A stretch of DNA of 35,144 nucleotides from Bryobacterales bacterium (GCA_016789755.1 JAEUQG010000496.1:1-35144); one strand, 5' to 3'. Shown: positions 15,850 to 24,308, counted from the stretch's first letter. Notes: generated by a model not told the origin, from the sequence alone. Translations and numbers: made by a program.

Positions 15850-17375
15850 GATAGTTCCGACATTGCCTGCGGCAGGTAACGGAGCAGATCCGTCGCCACC
15901 AGAGACTTCTCTCCCAAGGCGGCGGCGCCCAATTCGCCGGCGCGTCCGTGGAGCCAGACTGCTGCGCCAATCGCATAATCCGCCTCATCCTGGAATTGCC
16001 CCATGAGGCCGGCGATCAAGCCGGTGAGAATGTCTCCCGACCCGGCGGTGGCCATTGCCGGACTGCCGGTGGGATTGATCCAGACGCGTCCGTCGGGAAA
16101 CGCAACGATGGTGCGCTGCCCTTTGAGCACGATGGTCACTTCGCGATCGAGGGCCGCCGAACGCGCATAGCCGATGCGATTGGCTTGAATCTCGGCGGTG
16201 GAACAGGCGCAGAAGCGGGCCATCTCGCCGGGATGCGGGGTGAGGATGCGCGGCCCTTCCGGGCGCACACGCGTGTTCGCTACAGCGGTGATGGCATCGG
16301 CATCGAACACCGCGGGCAGATCCAGGTTCGAGTAGACATTCTGGGCAAGGGCGGTCGTGTCGGCGGCAAGGCCCAATCCCGGCCCGATGGCGACCATCGT
16401 CTTAGCGGCCGCCAGTGTCTCTACCATGGGGTAGGCTCGCGCGGCAACGGAGCCGATCTCGTTTTCGGGGAGCGGCTCAGTCATCAGTTCGGGGGCGTAG
16501 GCGGAGATGCTGGCGACGGCCGATGCGGCCGAGGCGACGGTTACCAGACCGGCTCCCGACCGTAGTGCTGCTATCCCTGTCATGGCGGCAGCGCCTGTCT
16601 TTCCGCGCGATCCGGCAACCACCAGGACATGTCCGAAGTCGCCTTTGTGCGCCGTGCGCGGACGAGGGCGAAAGAAGGGCGTGAACCAGTGGCGCTCCAT
16701 CAGGGAGCAGTAAATGGCCGGGTCATCCTCAAACAGGGAAGCCGGGCTGCCAATGGCTGCCACAATCAAATCGCCGCAGCGGTCGCAATTGGGCGGCAGG
16801 GCATGACACATCTTCGGAGCAGTAAAGGTTACTGAGGCATCGGCGCGGGCCACTTCTCCCGGCTGATCTCCGGAGTCGCTCACCATGCCTGAAGGCAGGT
16901 CGACGGCCACGACGCGAGCGTCGGGAAAACCTGCGTTGATAGCCGCAATCCATTGAGCCGCGCGGCCTTCGGCCGGCCCACGCACGCCGGTGCCGAGAAT
17001 TGCATCGACCACGAGAGTCGCCCGCTGCATGGCAGCGGTAATCTCCCGCTGTGGCTCCACGCCGCAGGCGATCAGCATACGAAGATTGGCAGCGGCGTCG
17101 CCTTGCAGTTCCGCAGGTTCGGAAGTCAACAACACATCCAGCGCCCGTGGGCCGAAGCGAGTGTGTAACTGCCGGGCGATGGCCAACCCATCCCCTCCGT
17201 TGTTGCCCTTTCCGCAGAACACGACGATGCGCTGTTCGCGGAGGGGGGCGAATCGGGACGCCATGTATTCCACCACGCGATGCGCGGCGTTCTCCATCAG
17301 AATGAGCCCTGGAATTCCGCGCTCGATGGTCATGCCGTCGACCGAACGCATTTGGGCGGCGGTAAGGACTTTCAT
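15846..17375 (-). CDS. nnr: Bifunctional NAD(P)HX epimerase / ADP-dependent dehydratase
   Basis: This fused enzyme repairs damaged hydrated nicotinamide cofactors: the N-terminal domain epimerises R- and S-NAD(P)HX and the C-terminal kinase-fold domain dehydrates the S form using ADP or ATP. The 509-aa protein has the YjeF_N signature FCGKGNNGGDGLAIARQL (about 53-70) and VVAVDLPSGMVSDSG (about 155-170), then the carbohydrate-kinase-like domain with AGSRGKTGAAAMTGIAALRSGAGLV, IGPGLG, FDADAI, LTPHPGEMARF and TAGSGDILTGLIAG, whose GSGD holds the catalytic Asp. Both halves look complete. It overlaps tsaE and the K+ channel gene by 4 nt each. Confidence 0.96.
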   Translation of the reverse strand: MKVLTAAQMRSVDGMTIERGIPGLILMENAAHRVVEYMASRFAPLREQRIVVFCGKGNNGGDGLAIARQLHTRFGPRALDVLLTSEPAELQGDAAANLRMLIACGVEPQREITAAMQRATLVVDAILGTGVRGPAEGRAAQWIAAINAGFPDARVVAVDLPSGMVSDSGDQPGEVARADASVTFTAPKMCHALPPNCDRCGDLIVAAIGSPASLFEDDPAIYCSLMERHWFTPFFRPRPRTAHKGDFGHVLVVAGSRGKTGAAAMTGIAALRSGAGLVTVASAASAVASISAYAPELMTEPLPENEIGSVAARAYPMVETLAAAKTMVAIGPGLGLAADTTALAQNVYSNLDLPAVFDADAITAVANTRVRPEGPRILTPHPGEMARFCACSTAEIQANRIGYARSAALDREVTIVLKGQRTIVAFPDGRVWINPTGSPAMATAGSGDILTGLIAGLMGQFQDEADYAIGAAVWLHGRAGELGAAALGEKSLVATDLLRYLPQAMSELS

Positions 17376-18373
17376 GTGCCGGCTCCAATCAGCAAGCTCT
17401 CCAGACGCCGCAGAGCGTGAGGTTCGCCCATCACAATCAGATAATCGCCGGCGTGGATGACGGCGTCGGCCGTAGGGTTGAACTCCATTGCGCCATTGGA
17501 GCGACGGATGCCCAGTACAATGACACCGATCTCGCGGCGCAGTTGCAGGTCGCGCAGGGACTTCTCTGCCATTTCACAGCCGTGATCCACGCGAACCTGT
17601 TCCATGGCGGCGCCCAAGCCGACGCTCTTGGTGAAAATGTCCATGAACTCCTGCACGTGAGGCTTCAGGATGGAGGAGGCAAGGCGGTGTCCGGTGAGGT
17701 AGTAGGGCGCGAAGACCATGTCGGCGCCTGCGCGGCGCAGTTTGGCCTCCGATTCCTCTTCGTTCGCCCGCGCGGAAATGACCAGCTTGGGGTTCAGTGT
17801 CTTTGCCGACAGAATGAGGAACATGTTATCGGCATCGGAGGCGAGGGCCGACACCAGTCCTTTGGCGCGCTGAATGTGAAGCTCGCGCAGCGTCTCATCG
17901 CGCGTGGCGTCGGCCAGCACGGCCAGCATTCCGGATTTCATGGCGCGTTCGACGCGATGCTCGTCGTTGTCGACGACGACGAACGGCACCCCGGTGCGAT
18001 GCATTTCCTGCGCCGCGCCACGGCCCACGCGTCCGAAGCCGCAGATGATGAAATGGTCTTTCAACTGTTCGATCATACGTTTGGACTTTCTACGTCCCAG
18101 TAATTCTCCGAACTCGCGCTCCAGCACTACCTGGGCGATCACCGTCACCGTCTGCAGCATAATACCCACGCCGAAGAAGATGAGGAAGCTGTTAAATACC
18201 CGGCCCTTTTGCGAAAGCGGGTGAATCTCTCCGTAGCCGACGGTAGTCATCGTCGTCAGGGTCATGTAAAAGGCGTCGAACCACGGATAGCCTTCCAGGT
18301 AATGAAAGCCGAGCGTGCCCGCCGCGAATACCGCGGTGATGGAGATCGCGATAAGGCGAATGCGCTGCAGCAT
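17372..18373 (-). CDS. Two-helix potassium channel with RCK (TrkA-N/TrkA-C) domain
   Basis: This is an MthK-type K+ channel. The 333-aa protein has a first membrane helix (about 5-24), a pore loop with selectivity filter TTVGYGE (43-49), a second helix (about 60-84), then a cytoplasmic Rossmann RCK domain with nucleotide motif ICGFGRVGRGA (110-120) and the acidic VVVDND strand, and a TrkA-C domain (about 250-333). Such channels are gated by Ca2+ or nucleotides and adjust K+ content or membrane potential; the ligand here is unknown. The stop overlaps the nnr start by 4 nt, and the start lies 7 nt after the SpoIIE-phosphatase gene. Confidence 0.93.
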   Translation of the reverse strand: MLQRIRLIAISITAVFAAGTLGFHYLEGYPWFDAFYMTLTTMTTVGYGEIHPLSQKGRVFNSFLIFFGVGIMLQTVTVIAQVVLEREFGELLGRRKSKRMIEQLKDHFIICGFGRVGRGAAQEMHRTGVPFVVVDNDEHRVERAMKSGMLAVLADATRDETLRELHIQRAKGLVSALASDADNMFLILSAKTLNPKLVISARANEEESEAKLRRAGADMVFAPYYLTGHRLASSILKPHVQEFMDIFTKSVGLGAAMEQVRVDHGCEMAEKSLRDLQLRREIGVIVLGIRRSNGAMEFNPTADAVIHAGDYLIVMGEPHALRRLESLLIGAGT

Positions 18374-18380
18374 GCGTTTC

Positions 18381-20354
18381 CTAGGTGCGGATGGCGAGCA
18401 AGAGTGTCATGTCGTCCTGCAACTCGCCGGAGCCGGTCCATTCTTTCACATGTTCCACGATAGAGGCCAGAATCTCGCTCGACGTACTGCCATTGCGTTT
18501 GCGCAGCAACTGGCAAAGCCGCTCCTCTCCGAACTGCTCGCCATAGGCGTTCTCGGCTTCGGTGATGCCGTCGGTGTAGAACAGCAGCAGGTCGCCGGGC
18601 TCCAGGGTGACGCGGCTCTCCTCATAACGGGAGAAGGGGAAGGCTCCGACTACCGTGCCGTTCACTTCGAGAAACTGCGTTTCGCCGCGGCGCATGAGAA
18701 TGGGCGGCAGGTGGCCCGCGTTGGTATAGGTGAGCGTATGCGAAGCATCTTCGTAGACGCCGAAGCAGAAGGTGGCGTATTTTTCCGGAGTGGTATTGGC
18801 GTGCAGGTGCCGGTTGAGGTCGCTGACAAGTTTCGATGTGGCGATTTCCAGACCCGCCTCCTTGCGCGCATCCAGGCAGTGACGCACCTGTGTGCGCAAG
18901 GCCGATTGCACGGTAGCCATCAACAGGGCGGCGCTGATTCCCTTACCCGCCACATCGCCGATGGCGATGGTGACGCGGCCTTCATCCAGGCGCTGGTAAT
19001 CGTAGTAGTCTCCCGAGACCATCCGCGCAGGGTTGCAGAAGGCGTTGAGATGCAGCGTCTTCATCAGGGGGACGGTGCGCGGGTAAAGCTGATTCTGCAC
19101 TTCGCGGGCGATCTCCAGTTCGGCCTGCAGACGCTCGCTTTCCTTGGCCACCACCAGCAGCCGCTCAATGTTGGCTGTCATGTCGTTGAACGATGTGCCG
19201 AGTTCGGCGAGTTGGTCGTTGCCCTTGATCTTGATGCGGTGCGAGAACACTCCCTCCTGGATGCGTTCGGTCCCCTCATAGATGTCGTGCACGGTGCCGG
19301 TGATGGTACGGGTGATGGAGACCCCAATGATGAGCGAGGTGGCTTCGGCGATGAAAATGGCGATGGTGAGGGCGAGTAGAAGCGCGGGGATGACATCGTT
19401 GTAGGTGTCTACCTTCTGCGCGAACAGGGTCCGTAAGACGGCGGACGGGCGTGTGCGGATGCTCAGTAGTTCGAACTCGACGCGCCCTGGGGAGTCCCAC
19501 AAGTAGGCGGGCACGGCGGTAGGCCAGCGCACTTCGATATCGTAGCGCCGCTCCTTGGGAGGGACGCGGTTGCGAGGCGCATCCAACTCCTCCTCGCCGT
19601 TCACCGAACGCCGCAGCCGCATGCGCCCTCGATTGCGTGTCAGGTCGTCGTCGACGCGAAGGAATGTGATCTCGCCGATGTTGGGGGCCAGCCCGGCGAG
19701 AAAGCTGTCGGTGAGCGGAGCGAGCATGGTCACTCGCGCGCCAGGGCGGACGATGTGCGCCCATGCGTAGAGCTGGCCCTGCTTAAATGCCAGTCCGCCG
19801 GCATCGCCCCATTCCGGAGAAGGCGCTTCAATGGCCGCGCCGGCGGGGATGCGGTGTGGTTTGTCCCCTTCCACCAGCAGCTCCAGTCCTGGCACGCGCG
19901 AGACCAGAACAGGATAGATATGCTCGGCTGCGGGGATGCGCCGCGCCGCCTCTTCTTCGGCGATGTGTTGCGCCGATGCCACCAGCAGCGCGGTGTGCCG
20001 CTCCAGTTCGCTCTGCACCATAAAGATGGCGGTTTGTCCCACGAGTCCGTACAGAAGCACCATGCTCAGCGACGCCAGCAGGGCGATGGGGACCAGGGCG
20101 ATGAAGCCATAGGCCACCAGCAAGCGGTTGCGAACACGCCACAGAATCATGCGCAGGAACCGCCGGATCACGCGCAGCCCAAGCCAGGCGCCGAGAAAGA
20201 ATGCGGCCACCTGGGCAACGGCGGCGCCGAGCCCCAAAGGGAGAAACACGCAGACTACCGCGAGAAGGAAGAGGGCCAGCAGGATCTTGTCCAGCCGGTT
20301 CAACTCCTTCCACACGGTCTGCCACGTGACTTCGCTGGGAACAGTGGCCGGCAC
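18381..20354 (-). CDS. Membrane HAMP-SpoIIE (PPM/RsbU-type) serine phosphatase
   Basis: This is a sensor phosphatase of the RsbU/SpoIIE type, which usually controls partner-switching (anti-sigma antagonist) pathways. The 657-aa protein has two N-terminal helices (about 23-62), a third (about 78-105), a large extracytoplasmic region (about 111-318) I cannot match to a known domain, a fourth helix (about 321-347), HAMP (348-400), a short coiled coil (400-424) and the phosphatase domain (about 435-655). Metal-binding acids are present: SGDYYD (D449), GDVAGKG (D467), YTDGITE (D595) and QDDMT (D647/D648). It starts at GTG 20354. No anti-sigma factor or antagonist gene is nearby, so its target is elsewhere. 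Confidence 0.93.
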   Translation of the reverse strand: MPATVPSEVTWQTVWKELNRLDKILLALFLLAVVCVFLPLGLGAAVAQVAAFFLGAWLGLRVIRRFLRMILWRVRNRLLVAYGFIALVPIALLASLSMVLLYGLVGQTAIFMVQSELERHTALLVASAQHIAEEEAARRIPAAEHIYPVLVSRVPGLELLVEGDKPHRIPAGAAIEAPSPEWGDAGGLAFKQGQLYAWAHIVRPGARVTMLAPLTDSFLAGLAPNIGEITFLRVDDDLTRNRGRMRLRRSVNGEEELDAPRNRVPPKERRYDIEVRWPTAVPAYLWDSPGRVEFELLSIRTRPSAVLRTLFAQKVDTYNDVIPALLLALTIAIFIAEATSLIIGVSITRTITGTVHDIYEGTERIQEGVFSHRIKIKGNDQLAELGTSFNDMTANIERLLVVAKESERLQAELEIAREVQNQLYPRTVPLMKTLHLNAFCNPARMVSGDYYDYQRLDEGRVTIAIGDVAGKGISAALLMATVQSALRTQVRHCLDARKEAGLEIATSKLVSDLNRHLHANTTPEKYATFCFGVYEDASHTLTYTNAGHLPPILMRRGETQFLEVNGTVVGAFPFSRYEESRVTLEPGDLLLFYTDGITEAENAYGEQFGEERLCQLLRKRNGSTSSEILASIVEHVKEWTGSGELQDDMTLLLAIRT

Positions 20355-20371
20355 GGTATAGAGTCGCTCCG

Positions 20372-20377
20372 ATTATA
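20372..20377 (-). promoter_or_regulatory. Candidate internal -10 (TATAAT) before the phosphatase gene
   Basis: Read on the minus strand, 20377-20372 is a perfect TATAAT, overlapping the TAA stop of the LOG gene. It would start transcription about 10 nt before GTG 20354. No convincing -35 lies at 16-18 bp. It may give the SpoIIE-K+ channel-nnr-tsaE part of the run its own promoter. Confidence 0.35.
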
Positions 20378-21158
20378 CGCGCGATTTCGCGATGGCGGGA
20401 ATCATCTGCTCGAAGGCCGGCAGAGGCTCCTTCGGCTGCAGGTAATGTTCGGTCAATCCATCCACAAGGATCCGTACCGCATCGTCAGGGTTGTCGGCGA
20501 AGTGGAACAGTTGCATGTCCTCTTCGCTGATCATCCCGTACTTGACCAGAGCGTCGAAGTTCAATACCTCTTTCCAGAAACTGGAGCCGTAGAGCACGAT
20601 GACGATCTTCTTTTCCAGCTTGCGGGTTTGCGCCAGGGTGAGCAGTTCGGAAAGTTCATCGAGTGTGCCGAAGCCACCGGGGAACACGATGAGCGCCTTC
20701 GCCAGATAGGCGAACCAGAACTTGCGCATGAAGAAGTAGTGGAACTCGAAGCTCAGTTCGGGCGAGATGTAGGGGTTAGGCATCTGCTCAAAGGGCAGTC
20801 CGATGTTCAGCCCGATGGATTTGCCGCGCGCATCGTGCGCTCCGCGGTTGGCGGCTTCCATGATGCCGGGTCCGCCGCCGCTGGTGACTACGAAACGCAA
20901 CGGTTTCTGCAGGCTGTCGCTCCATTCGGTGATCTTGCGGGCAGTTTCGCGGGCTTCATGGTAATACCGTACCAGCGGATGATCGCCCTCGGCGGGGATG
21001 CGCGCCGATCCGAAAAAAACGACGGTGTCGCGGATCATCTCCTTGCGGAACTTGTCCAGCGGAGCGAGGTACTCGGATAGAATCCGCACCGAGCGCGCGG
21101 CTGGGGATTCGAGAAACTCAGCGTCTCGATACGCGGGATGACGGCTGGGGTGACTCAT
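20373..21158 (-). CDS. LOG-family (TIGR00730-type) nucleotide 5'-monophosphate phosphoribohydrolase
   Basis: LOG-family enzymes cleave the N-glycosidic bond of cytokinin riboside monophosphates or of common nucleoside monophosphates. The 261-aa protein has both signature blocks: SGGGPGIMEAANRGA (93-107) and PGGFGTLDE (160-168), which provide phosphate binding and the catalytic Arg/Glu. It is longer than the short ~190-aa LOG type and resembles the type II group seen in many bacteria, for which AMP or other nucleotide hydrolysis is more likely than hormone activation. Its ATG overlaps the stop of the MR/MLE gene by 4 nt, and the phosphatase gene starts 18 nt after its stop. Confidence 0.9.
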   Translation of the reverse strand: MSHPSRHPAYRDAEFLESPAARSVRILSEYLAPLDKFRKEMIRDTVVFFGSARIPAEGDHPLVRYYHEARETARKITEWSDSLQKPLRFVVTSGGGPGIMEAANRGAHDARGKSIGLNIGLPFEQMPNPYISPELSFEFHYFFMRKFWFAYLAKALIVFPGGFGTLDELSELLTLAQTRKLEKKIVIVLYGSSFWKEVLNFDALVKYGMISEEDMQLFHFADNPDDAVRILVDGLTEHYLQPKEPLPAFEQMIPAIAKSRV

Positions 21159-22306
21159 GGATTCCTCAATTCTCGCATTGTGGCGGCGGGAACGTTGGAA
21201 TAGCGGTCCAATGCATCGAGGTCGATGGTGAGGCCGAGTCCGGGTGTTTCGGGAATGGGCAGCATCCCCTCCTCGTCGAGACGCCAGCCGCCTGCGGCGA
21301 GTTCGTCAATGAACGGCGATCCAGTGAGGTACTCGACAAGGTTAGTGTCGGGGAAGGCCGAGGCCAGGTGCAGATCCGCGGCCAATCCCACGGCAGTATT
21401 CCAGCCATGGGGTATGAAGCGGACGCCATGATCCCACGCCATCTGCGCAATGCGCCGCTCCTCGCTGATGCCCCCGACCTTGGTCACATCCGGTTGCACG
21501 ATGTCGAAGGCGCCGCGTTCGATCCAGGGTTGGAAGGCTTGACGCCTCGTCAGCACTTCGCCGCCGGCGATGTGGACCTTGGAGGCACGCCGCAAGGCGA
21601 CGAAGTCTTCGAGCGCGTCGGGCCGCAGGGCTTCTTCAAACCAGTGTACGTCGTAATCGGCGAGCATTCCCGCGGTGCGGATGGCCCATTGGTAGCCGTT
21701 CGGCCAATAGGCGTCGCTGCCACCGGCATCCACCATGAGGAGCGAATCGCCGCCGACGGCTTGGCGCGCGGCGCGCACGATGGCTTCGTCGGTTTGCCTG
21801 TCGCGGCGCCCGAACGGGCCCCAGCCGATCTTGAACGCACGGAAGCCCTGGGCTTTGACGGGCAGAAGTTCCTCGGCCATCCGCTCCGGTTCGCGCATGA
21901 GCAATGAGGCGTAGGGGCGGACACGCTGCCGGTACCGCCCGCCTAGCAGGCGGCCCACGGGCTGCCCGGTCACTTTTCCGAGAATGTCCCACAGCGCGAT
22001 GTCAATTCCGCTGATGGTGTGGGTAATGCTACCGCCGCGCCCTTGCCAAAAGGTGTTTTGATGAAGTTTTTCGGCAACGCGCTGCGGTTCGAGCGCTTCT
22101 TCGCCGGCGTAGAGCGGGCGAAGCACCTGGAGCGAGGCTTTCACCAGATCTTCGCTGGTGAACACGCTGCCCCATCCGGTCGGTCCACCGTCGGTCTGTA
22201 CGGCGATCAGGGTGTGGACGCAATCTTCAGGCTGGATTTCATTCGACCAGCCGCCTTCGGGCGTCTTGCCGCGGAGGCCGAAGGCAAGGATGTTTCGAAT
22301 CTTCAT
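21155..22306 (-). CDS. Mandelate racemase/muconate lactonizing (enolase superfamily) enzyme
   Basis: This is an enolase-superfamily enzyme, probably a sugar-acid dehydratase. I prefer ATG 22306 (383 aa), starting MKIRNILAFGLRG, over a GTG at 22324. With that numbering the Mg2+ ligands are D193 (LLMVDAGG), E224 (WFEEAL) and E250 (HIAGGE); QPDVTKVGG follows, and PHGWN carries a candidate general-base H300. In the second-strand motif FKIGWG only one Lys remains (K159), so the two-lysine KxK base of mandelate racemase is absent. That favours a dehydratase over a racemase, but the substrate cannot be read from sequence. It overlaps LOG by 4 nt and begins 46 nt after the hydrolase gene. Confidence 0.9.
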   Translation of the reverse strand: MKIRNILAFGLRGKTPEGGWSNEIQPEDCVHTLIAVQTDGGPTGWGSVFTSEDLVKASLQVLRPLYAGEEALEPQRVAEKLHQNTFWQGRGGSITHTISGIDIALWDILGKVTGQPVGRLLGGRYRQRVRPYASLLMREPERMAEELLPVKAQGFRAFKIGWGPFGRRDRQTDEAIVRAARQAVGGDSLLMVDAGGSDAYWPNGYQWAIRTAGMLADYDVHWFEEALRPDALEDFVALRRASKVHIAGGEVLTRRQAFQPWIERGAFDIVQPDVTKVGGISEERRIAQMAWDHGVRFIPHGWNTAVGLAADLHLASAFPDTNLVEYLTGSPFIDELAAGGWRLDEEGMLPIPETPGLGLTIDLDALDRYSNVPAATMRELRNP

Positions 22307-22352
22307 TCTTATCGAGGGTCGCACAACGGAGCGGCCAGATTCGAGCCTGCGA

Positions 22353-23252
22353 TTAGCGCGGATTGGCCAGAAACCTCAACGTGCTTTCGAGAGCTGCCAG
22401 GGTCGCATCTAACAGCGGCTCACTGCGCCCGGCGTGCCCCTGCGGTCCGATGACGAAATCGTGGTATCCGTTAGCGTAAATCTCCATCCTCACCTTCTTG
22501 CCGGCCTTCTCCATTGCGTCGTGCAGCATGCGGTCTACGGCCAGCAGGCTATCCGCCGTTCCGACCAGTATGAGCAGCGGTGTCTCGATGGGAGCGATAT
22601 TCGCAGCGGCCCGTTGCTCATCGTGCGAGGCGCCTTGCCAGCGCTTGTCTTTGGGGGCATCGGGGCTCGGACGCGCGCCCAGAAAGCTGATTGGCGCTCC
22701 CGCCCCCAACACCGCCGCGCGCACCTTCTCCCGTTTCAGAAGATGCATCACGACATCGCCGCCGAGACTGACGCCGTAGACGTGGATCCTGCCCGCGTCG
22801 ACGTAGGGCAGCGACTTCACGTACTGAACGACGGCCTGCGCATCGTCGGCGTAGGTGACGCGAGCCGGGTCTTCTCCATCGGCAAGGCGACTGAAGTTCT
22901 GTCCTCCGCGGTAATCCGAAACCACGGTGACGTAACCTTCCTTCAGAAAGCGTTCGAAGACCGGGCTGCCATGATCGCCGCGCGCCCATCCCACCAATTG
23001 GTCCATGCCGCGCCCGCCGGGAGCGCCGTGGAAGTGAATCAGCACGGGAAACGGTCCGTTCCCTTTGGGCTTGCGCAAGGCGGCCGCCACGTACAGCCCA
23101 TCTTTCGACTTAATGAAGAGCTTCTCCACAGGAGAGACCGACTCCGGCACCGTGCGGATGAATTGCTCATGCGGCAACACCTTGCCGCCCGGGAACTCCT
23201 TCACCTCGGCACTGAGGGTGAGTGCGAAAAAGAGAGTCAGCGTATGCACCAT
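22353..23252 (-). CDS. Secreted alpha/beta hydrolase (dienelactone hydrolase / S9 peptidase-like)
   Basis: I start this at ATG 23252 (299 aa), because it opens with a signal peptide (MVHTLTLFFALTLSAEV); a longer frame to 23282 has no support. The alpha/beta hydrolase core shows the oxyanion region HFHGAPGGRG, nucleophile elbow GVSLGGDVV, catalytic acid in VGTADSLLAVD and histidine in NGYHDFV. It therefore acts in the periplasm or outside on an ester or peptide; the exact substrate is unknown. A TAGAAT element ends 7 nt before the ATG, predicting a leaderless mRNA. The gene is divergent from the glycosyltransferase cassette across a 48-bp gap. Confidence 0.9.
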   Translation of the reverse strand: MVHTLTLFFALTLSAEVKEFPGGKVLPHEQFIRTVPESVSPVEKLFIKSKDGLYVAAALRKPKGNGPFPVLIHFHGAPGGRGMDQLVGWARGDHGSPVFERFLKEGYVTVVSDYRGGQNFSRLADGEDPARVTYADDAQAVVQYVKSLPYVDAGRIHVYGVSLGGDVVMHLLKREKVRAAVLGAGAPISFLGARPSPDAPKDKRWQGASHDEQRAAANIAPIETPLLILVGTADSLLAVDRMLHDAMEKAGKKVRMEIYANGYHDFVIGPQGHAGRSEPLLDATLAALESTLRFLANPR

Positions 23253-23259
23253 GTTCGTA

Positions 23260-23265
23260 ATTCTA
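23260..23265 (-). promoter_or_regulatory. Candidate -10 (TAGAAT) for the alpha/beta hydrolase gene
   Basis: On the minus strand, TAGAAT (23265-23260) matches the -10 consensus at 5 of 6 positions and ends 7 nt before ATG 23252, so transcription would begin at the start codon. The -35 is poor (ACGCCA, 3 of 6, at 17 bp). Confidence 0.4.
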
Positions 23266-23287
23266 ACTCCGGGTACGGGCAATGGCG

Positions 23288-23293
23288 TAAAAT
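23288..23293 (+). promoter_or_regulatory. Candidate -10 (TAAAAT) for the glycosyltransferase cassette
   Basis: TAAAAT matches the -10 consensus at 5 of 6 positions and ends 7 nt before the predicted TTG start at 23301. No good -35 is seen. With the opposite TAGAAT at 23265-23260, the 48-bp intergenic region would hold two back-to-back promoters. Confidence 0.35.
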
Positions 23294-23300
23294 AAGGGGT

Positions 23301-24308
23301 TTGTCTTCCCTTTGCGCGACCGTAGTGATCCCAACTCTACACGCAGGAACGCCACTGGCCGAGTGCATCGGCAGCCTGCTGGTACAGTCGCGTCCGGACT
23401 TTGAAATCGTGGTTGTGGACAACAGTGGGACGGGGCTGGTGAGGCGGCATGGCGTACCGAAGCAGGTCAGGGTGATCGAGAACACGGCGAATCGCGGCTA
23501 TGGGGGGGGCGTGAATCAAGCCGCTGCCGAATCCGGCGCTCCGTACATCGCGGCGCTCAACGACGACGCCGTCGTTTCCAAGCATTGGCTGGATTCGCTG
23601 GTGCGCGGCATGGAATCGGACTCCAGGGTCGGCATGTGCGCCAGCCAGGTGATTCTGGCGGGGGAGGGTGTCATCGATTCGGCGGGGATGCTGCTTTGCC
23701 CTGACGGCAGCAGCAGGCAGCGCGGCCATCGCCGCAAGCCGGAGGAGTTCGCCGAAGGCGGAGAGGTGTTTTTCCCCAGCGGATCGGCGGCGCTCTACCG
23801 CCGCGAATTGTTCACGGAGAACGGCGGTTTCGACGAGGACTTTTTCTTGTACTGTGAGGATACGGACCTCGGGCTACGCGCCCGGTGGGCGGGCTGGAAA
23901 TGCCTCTACGTACCGGCGGCGCGCGTATTTCACCACTACTCGCGCACCGCGGGGCGGGTTTCTTCGATGAAGGCCTACTACGTGGAACGCAACCGGCTGT
24001 ATGTGATGCGGAAGAATTTCCCGGCCGGCATGCGTCGCCGCGCCTGGCTTGCCGCTTTGGCGCGCTACTTCTGGCACGCGCGGTACCTGGGCCGCCCATC
24101 GAGCGCGGGCGATTTCCTGCGCGAGGGCAACAGCTTTTTCGCCGCTGTGAAGCTGCTGGTTCGGGCCTGGGCAGAATACTGGGGCCAGCGCCCGATGCTC
24201 GACCGCAAGCGGGCGCAGACCATGCAATCGGCCCGGATTAGCGCGGCTGAATTCGAGCAACTCTGCCAGCGCTTCGTCATTTCGCCCAGGCAGGTAGCGG
24301 CTTTATGA
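23301..24308 (+). CDS. Family 2 (GT-A) glycosyltransferase
   Basis: This is a rhamnosyltransferase-like GT2 enzyme that would transfer a sugar from a nucleotide donor to a glycan in the cytoplasm. The 335-aa product (from TTG 23301) has ATVVIPT (about 6-12), VVVDNSG, NRGYGGGVNQA, the LNDDAVV metal-binding motif, a PSGSAALYRRELF acceptor-site segment, and FLYCEDTDLGLRARW with the catalytic acidic residue. The frame is open far upstream, but that part is antisense to the hydrolase gene and lacks GT features. TTG 23301 is the only start that keeps the full first beta strand. Its 3' end overlaps the next gene by ATGA, so the cassette is coupled. Confidence 0.87.
   Translation: MSSLCATVVIPTLHAGTPLAECIGSLLVQSRPDFEIVVVDNSGTGLVRRHGVPKQVRVIENTANRGYGGGVNQAAAESGAPYIAALNDDAVVSKHWLDSLVRGMESDSRVGMCASQVILAGEGVIDSAGMLLCPDGSSRQRGHRRKPEEFAEGGEVFFPSGSAALYRRELFTENGGFDEDFFLYCEDTDLGLRARWAGWKCLYVPAARVFHHYSRTAGRVSSMKAYYVERNRLYVMRKNFPAGMRRRAWLAALARYFWHARYLGRPSSAGDFLREGNSFFAAVKLLVRAWAEYWGQRPMLDRKRAQTMQSARISAAEFEQLCQRFVISPRQVAAL

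Noticed and set aside
14518..15879. Plus-strand open frame (453 codons) across DUF3500 and tsaE
   Set aside because: It is antisense to two well-supported genes and shows no family motifs.
19755..21080. Plus-strand open frame (441 codons) antisense to the phosphatase and LOG genes
   Set aside because: Its His/Gln/Gly-rich sequence has no domain; both opposite genes have clear catalytic motifs.
22434..23300. In-frame upstream extension of the first glycosyltransferase (about 289 codons)
   Set aside because: The extension is antisense to the alpha/beta hydrolase, and GT2 homology begins only at 23301 onward.
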